DNA from: Thalassococcus profundi
Lineage (GTDB): Bacteria; Pseudomonadota; Alphaproteobacteria; Rhodobacterales; Rhodobacteraceae
Assembly: GCF_003344785.1 (NCBI RefSeq)
Contig: NZ_QPMK01000003.1
Location: 375,160-439,159 of the forward strand
Length of the DNA stretch: 64,000 nucleotides
Direction: 5' to 3'
Positions within the stretch are counted from its first letter, which is position 1, and each line of letters starts with the position of its first letter. Of the stretch, positions 9,236 through 16,936 are shown piece by piece. The notes under the pieces are model-generated. The model had not been told where the DNA came from, ran no database searches, and was given only the letters and a program-made list of their open reading frames with translations. The translations under genes were made by a program, and so were the position numbers.

Positions 9236-10105
9236 TCAGGACGCGGCGCGACGCTCCAACGCGGTGCCGATGACGGTGTCGAAATCCGCCGGGCTGCGCA
9301 CCGCGGCCATCTCGGCCGCCGGCACGGTCACGCCCCAGTGCCGCGCCATGGCTTCGTAGCGTGGCTGCCGGTGCGCCAGCGCCTGCGCATAGGTCCAGCG
9401 GATGAAGGCGTCGGGGTCCACCGCCTCTTCGGTCAGGTCGTGGGTTTCGAGATACTCCGCCCAGACACGCGCCAGGAACTGCGGCTGGTAGGCCATGGGC
9501 TTGGGCGCCCGGTCGAAGCGGCGGATCAGCTCTTCGGTATGGGCCTCGCTGCCCTCGATCCAGACCAGCAGGCAGCGGCGCGCAAGCTCGGTCAGGATCG
9601 GGTCGGCGGGGTCCTCGGGATCGACCCATTCGCAGATCGAACCGCCCGTGTCGCAGACGAAATGCGGATAGCCGTAAAGGTCCTCGGCCCGGTCGATGAA
9701 GTATGAGGTGTCGAGCAGCGCCTGCTTCTCGGCTTGCGCGAACTGGTCCTGGCGGCGTTTGTAGACATGCATGGCCATGCCGCCGCGCGCCGGATCGCCG
9801 GGCTTGCCGAGGTATGTCGACACGGGCGACAGGTTGTCGAAGGTGATGTTGGACCCAATGTAGATCGAATCGGTCATCAGCAGATCGCGCAGGAACGGCA
9901 CCTTCATCGCCTCGCGCTTGGCGTTGTCGGCGATGTATTCGCCCATGTAGCGCGTGCCGATGCGGTAATCTATGGAGTAATGAAACCAGCCGCCGGCCTC
10001 GCGCAGAAGGTTCGACACATGCGTCTTGCCCAGCCCTGACATGGCGAAAAGCACGACGCGCTTGGCCGGGGCGGCATGCCATTGGGCGGCGGTGTCGTAG
10101 ATCAT
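9236..10105 (-). CDS. P-loop ATPase/kinase-like protein, function unknown
   Basis: A 289-residue soluble protein. A Walker A motif AMSGLGKT lies at residues 21-28 after a short strand (KRVVLF), so it probably binds ATP or GTP. The rest contains acidic and aromatic stretches (DYRIGTRYMGEYI; VDPEDPADPILTELARR) that I do not link to a named enzyme. Related proteins in Rhodobacteraceae are usually labelled simply ATPase. The ATG at 10105 was chosen because Walker A is then at a normal distance from the N-terminus. No operon partner: the next gene upstream on this strand is a permease 67 bases away. Confidence 0.75.
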   Translation of the reverse strand: MIYDTAAQWHAAPAKRVVLFAMSGLGKTHVSNLLREAGGWFHYSIDYRIGTRYMGEYIADNAKREAMKVPFLRDLLMTDSIYIGSNITFDNLSPVSTYLGKPGDPARGGMAMHVYKRRQDQFAQAEKQALLDTSYFIDRAEDLYGYPHFVCDTGGSICEWVDPEDPADPILTELARRCLLVWIEGSEAHTEELIRRFDRAPKPMAYQPQFLARVWAEYLETHDLTEEAVDPDAFIRWTYAQALAHRQPRYEAMARHWGVTVPAAEMAAVRSPADFDTVIGTALERRAAS

Positions 10106-10172
10106 GGGTCGGGCCTTTGCGCCGGGGCGGGACGGGGTCTGCCCGGTGTGGTAGCCAGAGCCGGGGCAGGCG

Positions 10173-11081
10173 TCAAACCCTCTTGGCACCCCGGGCGAAG
10201 ATGCGGCCATCGAGCACCAGCAACCCCAGCGCCAGAAGCGCGAAGCCGGTATAGGCCTGCGGCGCCAGCGCCTCGTCGCGCAGCAGCGCGCCCAGGGTGA
10301 TCGCCACCGGCGGGATCAGCAGCGTCACCAGAAGCAGGTTGCCGGACCCGGCCATCGCCAGCACGCGATAATACAGCAGATAAGCCAGCGCCGTGGCCAG
10401 AACCGCGTAATAGCCGATGGCAGCCCAGCTGCGCAGGCTCAGGTCCAGCGATGGCGGCCCCTCGACCAGAACGGCCAGCGGACCCATCATCAGAGTCGAC
10501 GCGGTGAGCATGCCCGCCGCCGCCACCAGAGGCGGCACGCCGCGCAGATGCACCCGGGCCCAGGCCCCGGCGCAGGCATAGGACAGCGTTCCGGCCAGCA
10601 CCGCCAGCTGCGCCAGACTGCGGATGTCGATCTGCGTGAGAGTGTCCAGCCCGATCGCCGTCGCCACCCCGGCAAAGCCCAGGGCCACGCCCAGCCCGCG
10701 CCGCAGGCTCAGGCGCTCGTCGGCAAAGACCGCCGCCGCGACCAGCACGCCGAAGATCGCCGTGGCCGCGTTGAAGATCGAGGTGAGGCCGGTGGCGATG
10801 TGCAGCTGCCCCCACGCCATGAGCGAAAAGGGCAGCACGTTGTTCAGCAGGCCCATCACCCAGAACGCCCCCCAGATCCGAAGGCCGCGCGGCAGCGGCT
10901 GGCGACGCAGCAGAACCACCGCCCAGAGCACCAGCATCGCCCAGAAGGTCCGGTGCAGCACCGAGGTCAGCGGCCCGATCTCGTCCAGCGCCGTGCGGAT
11001 GGCCAGGAACGACCCGCCCCAGATGAGCGCCAGCAACGACAACTCGGCCCAGGCGCGCGGCGACAGCGACGCCTGTTTCAC
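10173..11081 (-). CDS. EamA/DMT-family permease
   Basis: About 302 residues with ten hydrophobic segments in two EamA repeats (first repeat contains LIWGGSFLAIRTALDEIGPL; second contains SYACAGAWARVHLRG). Members export small metabolites such as amino acids; the substrate is unknown. Starts are uncertain: GTG at 11081 (MKQASLSPRAW) gives the usual N-terminus, while GTG at 11105 has a GGAGG 4 bases upstream. The two-hairpin dispersed element at about 11123-11195 lies just upstream in opposite orientation. Confidence 0.85.
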   Translation of the reverse strand: MKQASLSPRAWAELSLLALIWGGSFLAIRTALDEIGPLTSVLHRTFWAMLVLWAVVLLRRQPLPRGLRIWGAFWVMGLLNNVLPFSLMAWGQLHIATGLTSIFNAATAIFGVLVAAAVFADERLSLRRGLGVALGFAGVATAIGLDTLTQIDIRSLAQLAVLAGTLSYACAGAWARVHLRGVPPLVAAAGMLTASTLMMGPLAVLVEGPPSLDLSLRSWAAIGYYAVLATALAYLLYYRVLAMAGSGNLLLVTLLIPPVAITLGALLRDEALAPQAYTGFALLALGLLVLDGRIFARGAKRV

Positions 11082-11122
11082 GCCGCACCGCCGTTCATCA
11101 CGCACAAGGCCTCCATTCGCCC

Positions 11123-11195
11123 CTCCTTCATCTTGCCGATAAACCTCCAGAGAGCACGAGAGACAGCGTCTCTCGTATCGCGCCACCGGCGCGAT
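11123..11195 (+). repeat. Dispersed two-hairpin element, copy A
   Basis: Begins CTCCTTCATCTTGC, has a linker GATAAACCTCCAGAGAGCA, then stem 1 CGAGAGAC-AGC-GTCTCTCG (11157-11175) and stem 2 ATCGCGCC-ACC-GGCGCGAT (11177-11195). The same plan occurs at 21285-21352 (+) and 52269-52345 (-). It lies between the fadL-type gene and the EamA gene, antisense to both. Confidence 0.85.
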
Positions 11196-11267
11196 TCCGA
11201 GCCTGGCGGGTACATCCATAGGCCAGCCGAGCCCCGCGTCCGACCCGAAACCTGCGCAAACAGGAAA

Positions 11268-11300
11268 GGCCCGCGAATTCGAATTCGCGGGCCGCTTTTA
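11268..11300 (-). terminator. Palindromic terminator downstream of the FadL-like gene
   Basis: A perfect 26-base palindrome (arms GGCCCGCGAATTC and GAATTCGCGGGCC, 11268-11293) stands 29 bases after the stop of the leftward FadL-like gene and is followed on the minus strand by TTTCCTGTTT. On the plus strand it is followed by GCTTTTATTT, so it could work both ways. Confidence 0.75.
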
Positions 11301-11322
11301 TTTCCGAAACAGGGCTCTGTGA

Positions 11323-12642
11323 TCAGAAGTTCATCTGCGCCTTGAAGCCGATGCCGACCACCGAGTTGTCCTCGAAGGAAGCCACGGCCACATCCTGCAC
11401 GCCCGCATCCGCATCGCCGAGCTTGGTGTAGTTGATGCCGCCCGAGATGTTGAACGGACCGTTGACGTAGCGCATGCCCAGGGTCACGCCGAACTGGCCG
11501 TCGGTCGGTCCCAGCGGCGACACGGTGTCGCTGTCGCCTTCGGGTTCGTAGATCAGTGTGATCGACCCGGCGAACTTGTCGTTGAACTGCCGGCCCACGC
11601 CCAGGGTGTAGCGGTGGCTGTCCTCCAGGTTCACGAGGTCCGCGCCCAAGGCGGTGGGCACCACGTCGACGGCCGAGAACTCGGTCCAGCGATAGCCCGC
11701 GGTCAGCAGCGTGCCTTCGGCGATGCCGGTCTGGAATTCCAGGTTCAGCGACTGCGGTGTCACGTATTCCACTTCGTCGCGGATGGTCTGGCCCAGCAGG
11801 CGTTCGGTCGTGTCGGCCTTGTGCTCGATCTCGAAATGGTAGGTGGCGGCAAAGCGCAGGGCGATGTCGGGGATCTCGTAGGCCGCACCGATCAGGTAGC
11901 CCGGCCGGGTGTCGTCCTCCATCTCGAAGCGGTAGCCGCCGGTCGGGAAGAAGTTGGTGAGCGCGCCGTTGGTCTGGTTCGCGAGGACAGCCGAGGCGGG
12001 CGCCGTGGCGCCGCCGCCGACCGGAACCGGCGGCAGGAAGGAGTCGAGCACACCGGCCGCCTGGGCCTGTGCGGCCGCCCCTGCGAGGCCGGCATTGGCG
12101 CCCAGAAGCTGCGGCGTGATGTTCGAGGTGCCGAAGGTATTGTTCGCCGTGGCGGCCGCGGCGCCCAAGGCGATCGGCGTGCGGTAGGCGGTGCCGTTCA
12201 GACCCACCTCGGCGTTCACCTGCTCGGCCTTGATGCCGGCGAAGACGCTGAAGCGGTCGGTGACCTTGTAGCGGCCCACGAAGGTCAGCGCGCGGCTGTT
12301 CAGGTCGGCGAAGGTGCCGCCAAGCGCGCTGGTCGCGGGGTTGTTGTTGTAGTCGACATCGGCGCCATAGGGCTGGTCGAAGATCAGCGAGTAGTTGAAC
12401 TGCTCGTTGATCTGGTTGGTATAGCTGAAGCCATACTGCTGGTAATCCTCGCCGACGTCGTAATCGTTGCCGGCGGCGTCTTCACCGGTGACGCTGGGCA
12501 TGACGTGGCCGAAGCTGACGCTGGTGGTGTTGTTCGCGTCGAAGATCGCCAGGACGCTCTGGCCCGAACGGTCGAGGCCGCCTGCCATGGCCGAACCGGC
12601 GCCGAGTGCGAGCGCCGAGGCGCAAAGCAGTGTTCTTTTCAT
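11323..12642 (-). CDS. FadL-family outer-membrane transport protein
   Basis: A 439-residue beta-barrel of the FadL/OMPP1/TodX family, which lets long-chain fatty acids and other hydrophobic compounds cross the outer membrane. A signal peptide (MKRTLLCASALALGAGSAMAG) is followed by GGLDRSGQSVLAIFD, a roseobacter-type FadL beginning. Repeating alternating-hydrophobicity strands run to a C-terminal aromatic residue (KAQMNF), the usual barrel-insertion signal. The ATG at 12642 follows GAGG by 9 bases. It is monocistronic, with its own terminator. An alanine/asparagine-rich insert (about residues 165-220) is probably an extracellular loop. Confidence 0.9.
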   Translation of the reverse strand: MKRTLLCASALALGAGSAMAGGLDRSGQSVLAIFDANNTTSVSFGHVMPSVTGEDAAGNDYDVGEDYQQYGFSYTNQINEQFNYSLIFDQPYGADVDYNNNPATSALGGTFADLNSRALTFVGRYKVTDRFSVFAGIKAEQVNAEVGLNGTAYRTPIALGAAAATANNTFGTSNITPQLLGANAGLAGAAAQAQAAGVLDSFLPPVPVGGGATAPASAVLANQTNGALTNFFPTGGYRFEMEDDTRPGYLIGAAYEIPDIALRFAATYHFEIEHKADTTERLLGQTIRDEVEYVTPQSLNLEFQTGIAEGTLLTAGYRWTEFSAVDVVPTALGADLVNLEDSHRYTLGVGRQFNDKFAGSITLIYEPEGDSDTVSPLGPTDGQFGVTLGMRYVNGPFNISGGINYTKLGDADAGVQDVAVASFEDNSVVGIGFKAQMNF

Positions 12643-12755
12643 AAGAGTGACCCTCATCCCAAAGTCGGTTGTTCTCCTCTGGGTGGAAACTACGCGGCGC
12701 ATCGCAAATGCGTCAATTTTGACCGTACGTCATGGTGACGCATCGCAACGCAGCG

Positions 12756-13625
12756 TCACCTTTTTGTAACGGATCGTGTTTCGTGCCAGATATTGAAGTA
12801 GTTGGCGCCGAAGATCACAGCAGCCCCCAAAAGCACCAGCGGATCGAGCGCTTCGGCATAAAGCGCCCAGCCGACAAGCGCGATCACCGGCAGCCGGATG
12901 AAGTCGATGGGCATCACAACCGTGGCGGGCGCAAGCCCCAGCGCGGTGGTCAGGCAGAAATGCGCGACGAGCCCCGCGCAGGCGATGAGCACGATCCAGG
13001 GCCAGTTGGCCGCAGAGGGCAGGGCGATGTCGCCGTCGATCCCGGCGCAGAGAATACCGAAGACCGATTGCATCACCGTGAGGTAGAAAAGGATGCAGGT
13101 GATCGTCTCGGTCCGGGTGAGCTTGCGCGTAAAGACCGCCGACCCGGCGAAACCGATGGCCGCGCAGGCCGCCGCCACCAGCCCGATGTGAAAGGTCTCG
13201 GGGCTGGGCCGGGTGACGATCAGGATGCCGATGAAGCCGAAGACGGCGGCGATGGCCCGCGTCCGGGTGAGCCGTTCGCCCAGGATCAGCGGCGACAGCA
13301 GCATGACCCAGAGCGGCGAGGTGAACTCCAGCGCGAAGACCTGCGCCAGCGGAATGACCGCGATGGCATAGAACCACAGGTTCTGTCCGGTGAAGTGAAA
13401 GAGGTTGCGGATCGCATGGGTGCCGAGGCTGCGGCGGGTGATCTGGTGGCGTGTGCCCGCGAGCGTTGCGGCCACGATCACGATCCCCACGCCGATCAGG
13501 CTGCGGTACATCATGATCTCGAAGGTATCGAGGTCGAGGCTCACCGCCCGGCCGGCAATGGCCATGGAGGTGAAGGAGACGATCGCCCCGGACATCCAGA
13601 GGCAGGCGCGGAGTGTATCGGTCAT
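12756..13625 (-). CDS. EamA/DMT-family permease
   Basis: A 289-residue ten-helix transporter with two EamA repeats (RSLIGVGIVIVAATLAG region; FIGILIVTRPSPETFHIGLV at the repeat junction; C-terminal ALVGWALYAEALDPL). It resembles RhaT/RarD-like drug-metabolite exporters, substrate unknown. The ATG at 13625 is preferred over upstream in-frame codons because it begins immediately before the first helix (MTDTLRACLW). It is not closely related to the other EamA gene at 10.2-11.1 kb. Confidence 0.85.
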   Translation of the reverse strand: MTDTLRACLWMSGAIVSFTSMAIAGRAVSLDLDTFEIMMYRSLIGVGIVIVAATLAGTRHQITRRSLGTHAIRNLFHFTGQNLWFYAIAVIPLAQVFALEFTSPLWVMLLSPLILGERLTRTRAIAAVFGFIGILIVTRPSPETFHIGLVAAACAAIGFAGSAVFTRKLTRTETITCILFYLTVMQSVFGILCAGIDGDIALPSAANWPWIVLIACAGLVAHFCLTTALGLAPATVVMPIDFIRLPVIALVGWALYAEALDPLVLLGAAVIFGANYFNIWHETRSVTKR

Positions 13626-13698
13626 TGCGGCTCCCGGGGGCGCGGGCGCGGGATCGAAACCGGGCAAAGGCCGGTATCAGCCGGACCGGACCGCGACG

Positions 13699-13720
13699 CC
13701 GTTTTCTGCGTAGAAAACGG
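13699..13720 (-). terminator. Hairpin between the ABM gene and the EamA gene
   Basis: Perfect stem CCGTTTTCT-GCGT-AGAAAACGG. It lies 33 bases after the stop of the leftward antibiotic-monooxygenase-like gene, so it may end the guaA-ABM transcript. No clean T-run follows on that strand, so this is tentative. It has the same GTTTTC/GAAAAC type of stem as the second hairpin of the 75-bp tandem repeats near 43.8 kb. Confidence 0.45.
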
Positions 13721-13752
13721 GTCGGAAATCTCGAGAATTCCGGTGGCGTCGC

Positions 13753-14022
13753 TCATGCCTCGACCACCGTGTAGTCGCGCGGCAGGCCGCGGGTGATCTC
13801 GGCCCAGGGGCTGCGGGCAGCCCGTGCCTGGTGCGCGTCAAATGCGGCGCGGTCGGCAAAGCGTTCCGATACTGAAAACACGCCTGTGCGCGTCTCGGTC
13901 ACGTCGAACGCTTCGCAGCCCGGCTCGGCCCGTGTCAGCCGGATGTGATCGGGCAGGGCCGCGCGCAGGTCCTCGACCCTTTCGGGCGGGCAGGTCAGCG
14001 TTCCGGTCAGGGTCACTCCCAT
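13753..14022 (-). CDS. ABM-fold monooxygenase-like small protein
   Basis: An 89-residue alpha/beta-barrel (ABM, antibiotic biosynthesis monooxygenase-like) protein. The family pattern is visible as an N-terminal strand ([12 protein letters not shown]), the [12 protein letters not shown] core and the [13 protein letters not shown] segment. Members range from quinol monooxygenases to heme-degrading enzymes and many uncharacterised dimers. It starts 10 bases inside the end of guaA, so it is co-translated with GMP synthase, but a functional link is not obvious. Confidence 0.8.
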   Translation of the reverse strand: MGVTLTGTLTCPPERVEDLRAALPDHIRLTRAEPGCEAFDVTETRTGVFSVSERFADRAAFDAHQARAARSPWAEITRGLPRDYTVVEA

Positions 14023-15575
14023 TCGATGGTGCCCGGCGGTTTGCTGGTGATGTCATAGGTGACGCGGTTGATGCCCGGCACTTCGTTGATGATCCGCGTC
14101 GCGGTCTCGCCAAGGAAATCGTGGCTGAACGGATAGTAATCCGCGGTCATCCCGTCGACCGAGGTGACGGCGCGCAGCGCGCAGGCGAAATCGTAGGTCC
14201 GCCCGTCGCCCATGACGCCCACGGTGCGCACCGGCAGGATCGCGACGAAGGCTTGCCAGATCTCGTCGTAAAGCCCGTGCTTGCGGATCTGGTCAATATA
14301 GACCGCATCCGCCTTGCGCAGGATCTCGAGCTTTTCGCGGGTGATCTCGCCGGGGCAGCGGATGGCAAGCCCCGGACCGGGGAAGGGGTGGCGGCCGATG
14401 AAGCTTGCCGGCAGGCCCAGCTCGTGCCCCAGCGCGCGCACCTCGTCCTTGAAGAGCTCGCGCAGCGGCTCCACCAGTTTCAGCCCCATCTTCTCGGGCA
14501 GGCCACCCACGTTGTGGTGGCTCTTGATGGTGACAGAGGGCCCGCCGGAAAAGCTGACGCTTTCGATCACGTCCGGATAAAGCGTGCCCTGAGCCAGGAA
14601 TTCCGCGCCCTCGATCTCGTTGGCATATTTCTGAAAGACGTCGATGAAGAGCCCGCCGATGATCTTGCGCTTGGTCTCGGGGTCGCTGACGCCGTCCAGT
14701 TTGCCCAGGAACAGCTCGGATTCATCGGCGTGGATCAGCGGCAGGTTGTAGTGCTCGCGGAACATGGTGACGACTTCCTGCGCCTCGTTCAGCCGCATCA
14801 GGCCGTGATCGACGAAGACGCAGGTCAGCTGGTCGCCGATCGCCTCGTGGATCAGCACCGCCGCGACGGAGCTGTCGACGCCCCCCGAGAGGGCGCAGAT
14901 GACCTTCTTGTCGCCCACCTGTTCGCGGATCTTGCGGATCGCTTCCTCGCGGTAGGCATCCATCGTCCAGTCGCCGTTGAACCCCGCGTCCTTGACGAAA
15001 TTCTCGTAGAGCGTCTTGCCGTTCGGGGTGTGATGCACTTCGGGGTGGAACTGCACGGCATAGAAGCGGCGGTCGAGGTCGGCGGTGACCGCGAAAGGCG
15101 CATGGGGCGACGTGCCGTAGACGGCGAAACCGGGCGCGATCCGGCTTACATGATCGCCGTGGCTCATCCAGACCTGTTCGCGCTCCTCGAGGAACCAGCC
15201 CTTGAGCAGGTCGATCCGGTCCTCGGTGGGCTTCACGTAGGCGCGGCCGAATTCGGCGGTGCCCTGGCCGCGCTCGACCTTGCCGCCCAGCATCTGCATC
15301 ATCACCTGCTGGCCGTAGCAGATGCCCAACACCGGCACGCCCAGCTCGAAGACCCTGGCGGGCGGACGGGGGGAGCCTTCGTCGATGACCGATGCGGGTC
15401 CGCCGGAGAGGATCACCGCCTTCGGGGCGAAGTCGTCGAGGAAGGCATCCGTCACCAGGTTGAACGGATGGATTTCGCAATAGACGTTCAGTTCACGCAG
15501 GCGCCGCGCGATCAGCTGCGTCACCTGGGAGCCGAAGTCGATGATGAGGAGGCGGTCGTGCTGGGTCTGAATCAT
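14013..15575 (-). CDS. guaA: GMP synthase (glutamine-hydrolysing)
   Basis: Converts XMP to GMP with ATP and glutamine. It has 520 residues, the standard length. The N-terminal class I amidotransferase has the nucleophile motif GICYGQQVM and the HPEVHHT histidine region. The ATP-pyrophosphatase domain has SGGVDSSV, and the C-terminal dimerisation domain ends with the conserved KPPGTIEWE. The ATG at 15575 is divergent from the Lin0512 pair across 68 bases. Confidence 0.98.
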   Translation of the reverse strand: MIQTQHDRLLIIDFGSQVTQLIARRLRELNVYCEIHPFNLVTDAFLDDFAPKAVILSGGPASVIDEGSPRPPARVFELGVPVLGICYGQQVMMQMLGGKVERGQGTAEFGRAYVKPTEDRIDLLKGWFLEEREQVWMSHGDHVSRIAPGFAVYGTSPHAPFAVTADLDRRFYAVQFHPEVHHTPNGKTLYENFVKDAGFNGDWTMDAYREEAIRKIREQVGDKKVICALSGGVDSSVAAVLIHEAIGDQLTCVFVDHGLMRLNEAQEVVTMFREHYNLPLIHADESELFLGKLDGVSDPETKRKIIGGLFIDVFQKYANEIEGAEFLAQGTLYPDVIESVSFSGGPSVTIKSHHNVGGLPEKMGLKLVEPLRELFKDEVRALGHELGLPASFIGRHPFPGPGLAIRCPGEITREKLEILRKADAVYIDQIRKHGLYDEIWQAFVAILPVRTVGVMGDGRTYDFACALRAVTSVDGMTADYYPFSHDFLGETATRIINEVPGINRVTYDITSKPPGTIEWE

Positions 15576-15643
15576 ATGCTCTGATAGGCAGGCGCTTGCG
15601 AAAGTGCAATAAGCGCCGCGACGCCGCTAAGGAGAAACGGGCC

Positions 15644-15988
15644 ATGCGACTGCTGACGGAATTCGGAATGGGCACATCGCTGCGCCGGGGCGACTATACC
15701 GAGGCCGCCGCGCGCGCGGTGCGGGACGCGCTGTGGCACAATTCGATCAACCTGGCGGAGCTTTTCGGCTTCGACAAGGCGGACATGATCATCGACGTGC
15801 AGATCGGCGTGCAGCAGCCCGAGGCGGTGGATGTGGCGGCGATTGCGGCGCTCTTCCCCTACGGCCAGCCGCAGGTGCGGGTTGTCTTCGGCGGGCTCGA
15901 CATCCCGCGACCCGAAGGAGAGGGGAATGCGACAGTGATCGCCAACGTGGCCCTGTCGGTGAGCTTCGACATGGAGCGTGCGGCATGA
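15644..15988 (+). CDS. Lin0512 family protein, first of a tandem pair
   Basis: A 114-residue protein of the uncharacterised Lin0512 family. It starts MRLLTEFGMGTSLRRGDYTEAA and shares this pattern (MGMG-like start, DYT-AA-RA--DA) with the next gene. AAGGAGA precedes the ATG by 8 bases. Its stop overlaps the following ATG (ATGA), so the two paralogs are translated together, which suggests a hetero-oligomer. No function can be read. Confidence 0.75.
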   Translation: MRLLTEFGMGTSLRRGDYTEAAARAVRDALWHNSINLAELFGFDKADMIIDVQIGVQQPEAVDVAAIAALFPYGQPQVRVVFGGLDIPRPEGEGNATVIANVALSVSFDMERAA

Positions 15989-16341
15989 GGCGGATGATCA
16001 TCGAGATGGGCATGGGCAACGACCTGCACGGTCAGGACTATACCAAGGCGGCGAGCCGGGCCATCGAGGACGCGATGCGGCATTCGTCGCTGCCGATTCT
16101 TCCGGCGCTGGGGATGGATCATCGCCAGATGGAGGTCCGCGTGACAGTGGCCGTGGCGCAGCCCGACGCGGTGGATTGCCACGCCCTGGCGGCGGCGATG
16201 CCGCGCGGGACCGTGACGGTGCGGGCGGTTCAGGGGGGCATGGATGTCGTGAACCCGGAGACCGGGGAGGTGACGGTGGTGGCCTCCGCTGCAATCGAGG
16301 TGTTCCTGCCCGAACAGAAGGGGTGGCGGCTGCGGGGGTAG
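15985..16341 (+). CDS. Lin0512 family protein, second of a tandem pair
   Basis: A 118-residue paralog of the preceding gene, starting MRRMIIEMGMGNDLHGQDYT. Both proteins contain the MGMG/FGMG-x-L-x-DYT-x-AA-x-RA core and a similar V-x-V-x-VA-QP-x-AVD segment (QQPEAVD in the first, AQPDAVD in the second). They diverge at the C-terminus. The ATGA overlap with its neighbour indicates a two-gene operon. A repeat-rich gap without genes follows. Confidence 0.75.
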   Translation: MRRMIIEMGMGNDLHGQDYTKAASRAIEDAMRHSSLPILPALGMDHRQMEVRVTVAVAQPDAVDCHALAAAMPRGTVTVRAVQGGMDVVNPETGEVTVVASAAIEVFLPEQKGWRLRG

Positions 16342-16387
16342 GCGGTGCCGGCTTTATCAGATCCTAAGCCCGGTGCGCGCCCTCGTC

Positions 16388-16560
16388 CGGAGCCAAGGCC
16401 GCTTGCGGCCGCCGGGCAGCGGCAGCCAGGCAGACGCACCGGAGGTGCGCTCCCCTAAAGCGGCTCGCCTCTGGCGAGACGGGCTGCCGCTTTGTTTGAG
16501 CCTGGTGCCAATCTTCGTGGTCGTCCGGATGGTGCAGGCATGAAATGCCGAGCGGAGCGG
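16388..16560 (+). repeat. Dispersed intergenic repeat (family 2), copy a
   Basis: Starts GGAGCCAAGGCCGCTTGCGGCC, contains GCCGGGCAGCGGCAGCCAG and its partner GGGCTGCCGCTTTG, then TGGTCGTCCGGATGG and GCATGAAATGCCGAGCGG. It is a diverged neighbour of copy b at 16611-16750. The 16342-16936 gap (595 bases) holds these two copies and no convincing gene. Confidence 0.75.
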
Positions 16561-16610
16561 TCGGTCGCGGCATCCCGCTGGCTGCCGGGCGACATTGGAC
16601 CCGCGTCCCC

Positions 16611-16750
16611 GCCCGGAATCAAGGCTGCTTGCAGCCGCCGGGCAGCGGCAGCCAGCCCCCCCGGGCTGCCGCTTTGGCTGGTCTTGGCGCTACGCCTCGC
16701 GGTCGTCCGGATGTGGCTGGGATAAAGCACGCAGCGGATAAGACCGAGCG
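16611..16750 (+). repeat. Dispersed intergenic repeat (family 2), copy b
   Basis: Starts GCCCGGAATCAAGGCTGC, contains CAGCCGCCGGGCAGCGGC and CCCCCCGGGCTGCCGCTTTG, then GGCTGGTCTTGGC, CGTCCGGATGTGGCTGG and ends GATAAAGCACGCAGCGG. The same order of blocks is present in reverse orientation at 44091-44215. The flank CCCGCTGGCTGCCGGGCGA occurs both before (about 16574) and after (about 16755) this copy. Confidence 0.8.
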
Positions 16751-16936
16751 GCACCCCGCTGGCTGCCGGGCGAGGTCTCGCCCCCGGTCCACGCCCGGAA
16801 CCAACCCCGCTTGCCCCCGCCAATGTCGCTTTCCCCCCTGAAACGGCGCAAATCGCAAATGGCCCTCCGCGCACGCGCGATAGAACCGCCCTCAACCCCG
16901 GGGACGGATCCGGGTGCAGGGACAAGGATGCGGATC

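Noticed and set aside
16342-16936. Short genes in the gap before the methyltransferase
   Set aside because: The open frames follow the dispersed repeat; the similar peptide stretches at 16.6 and 44.2 kb come from DNA repeat identity, not conserved coding.
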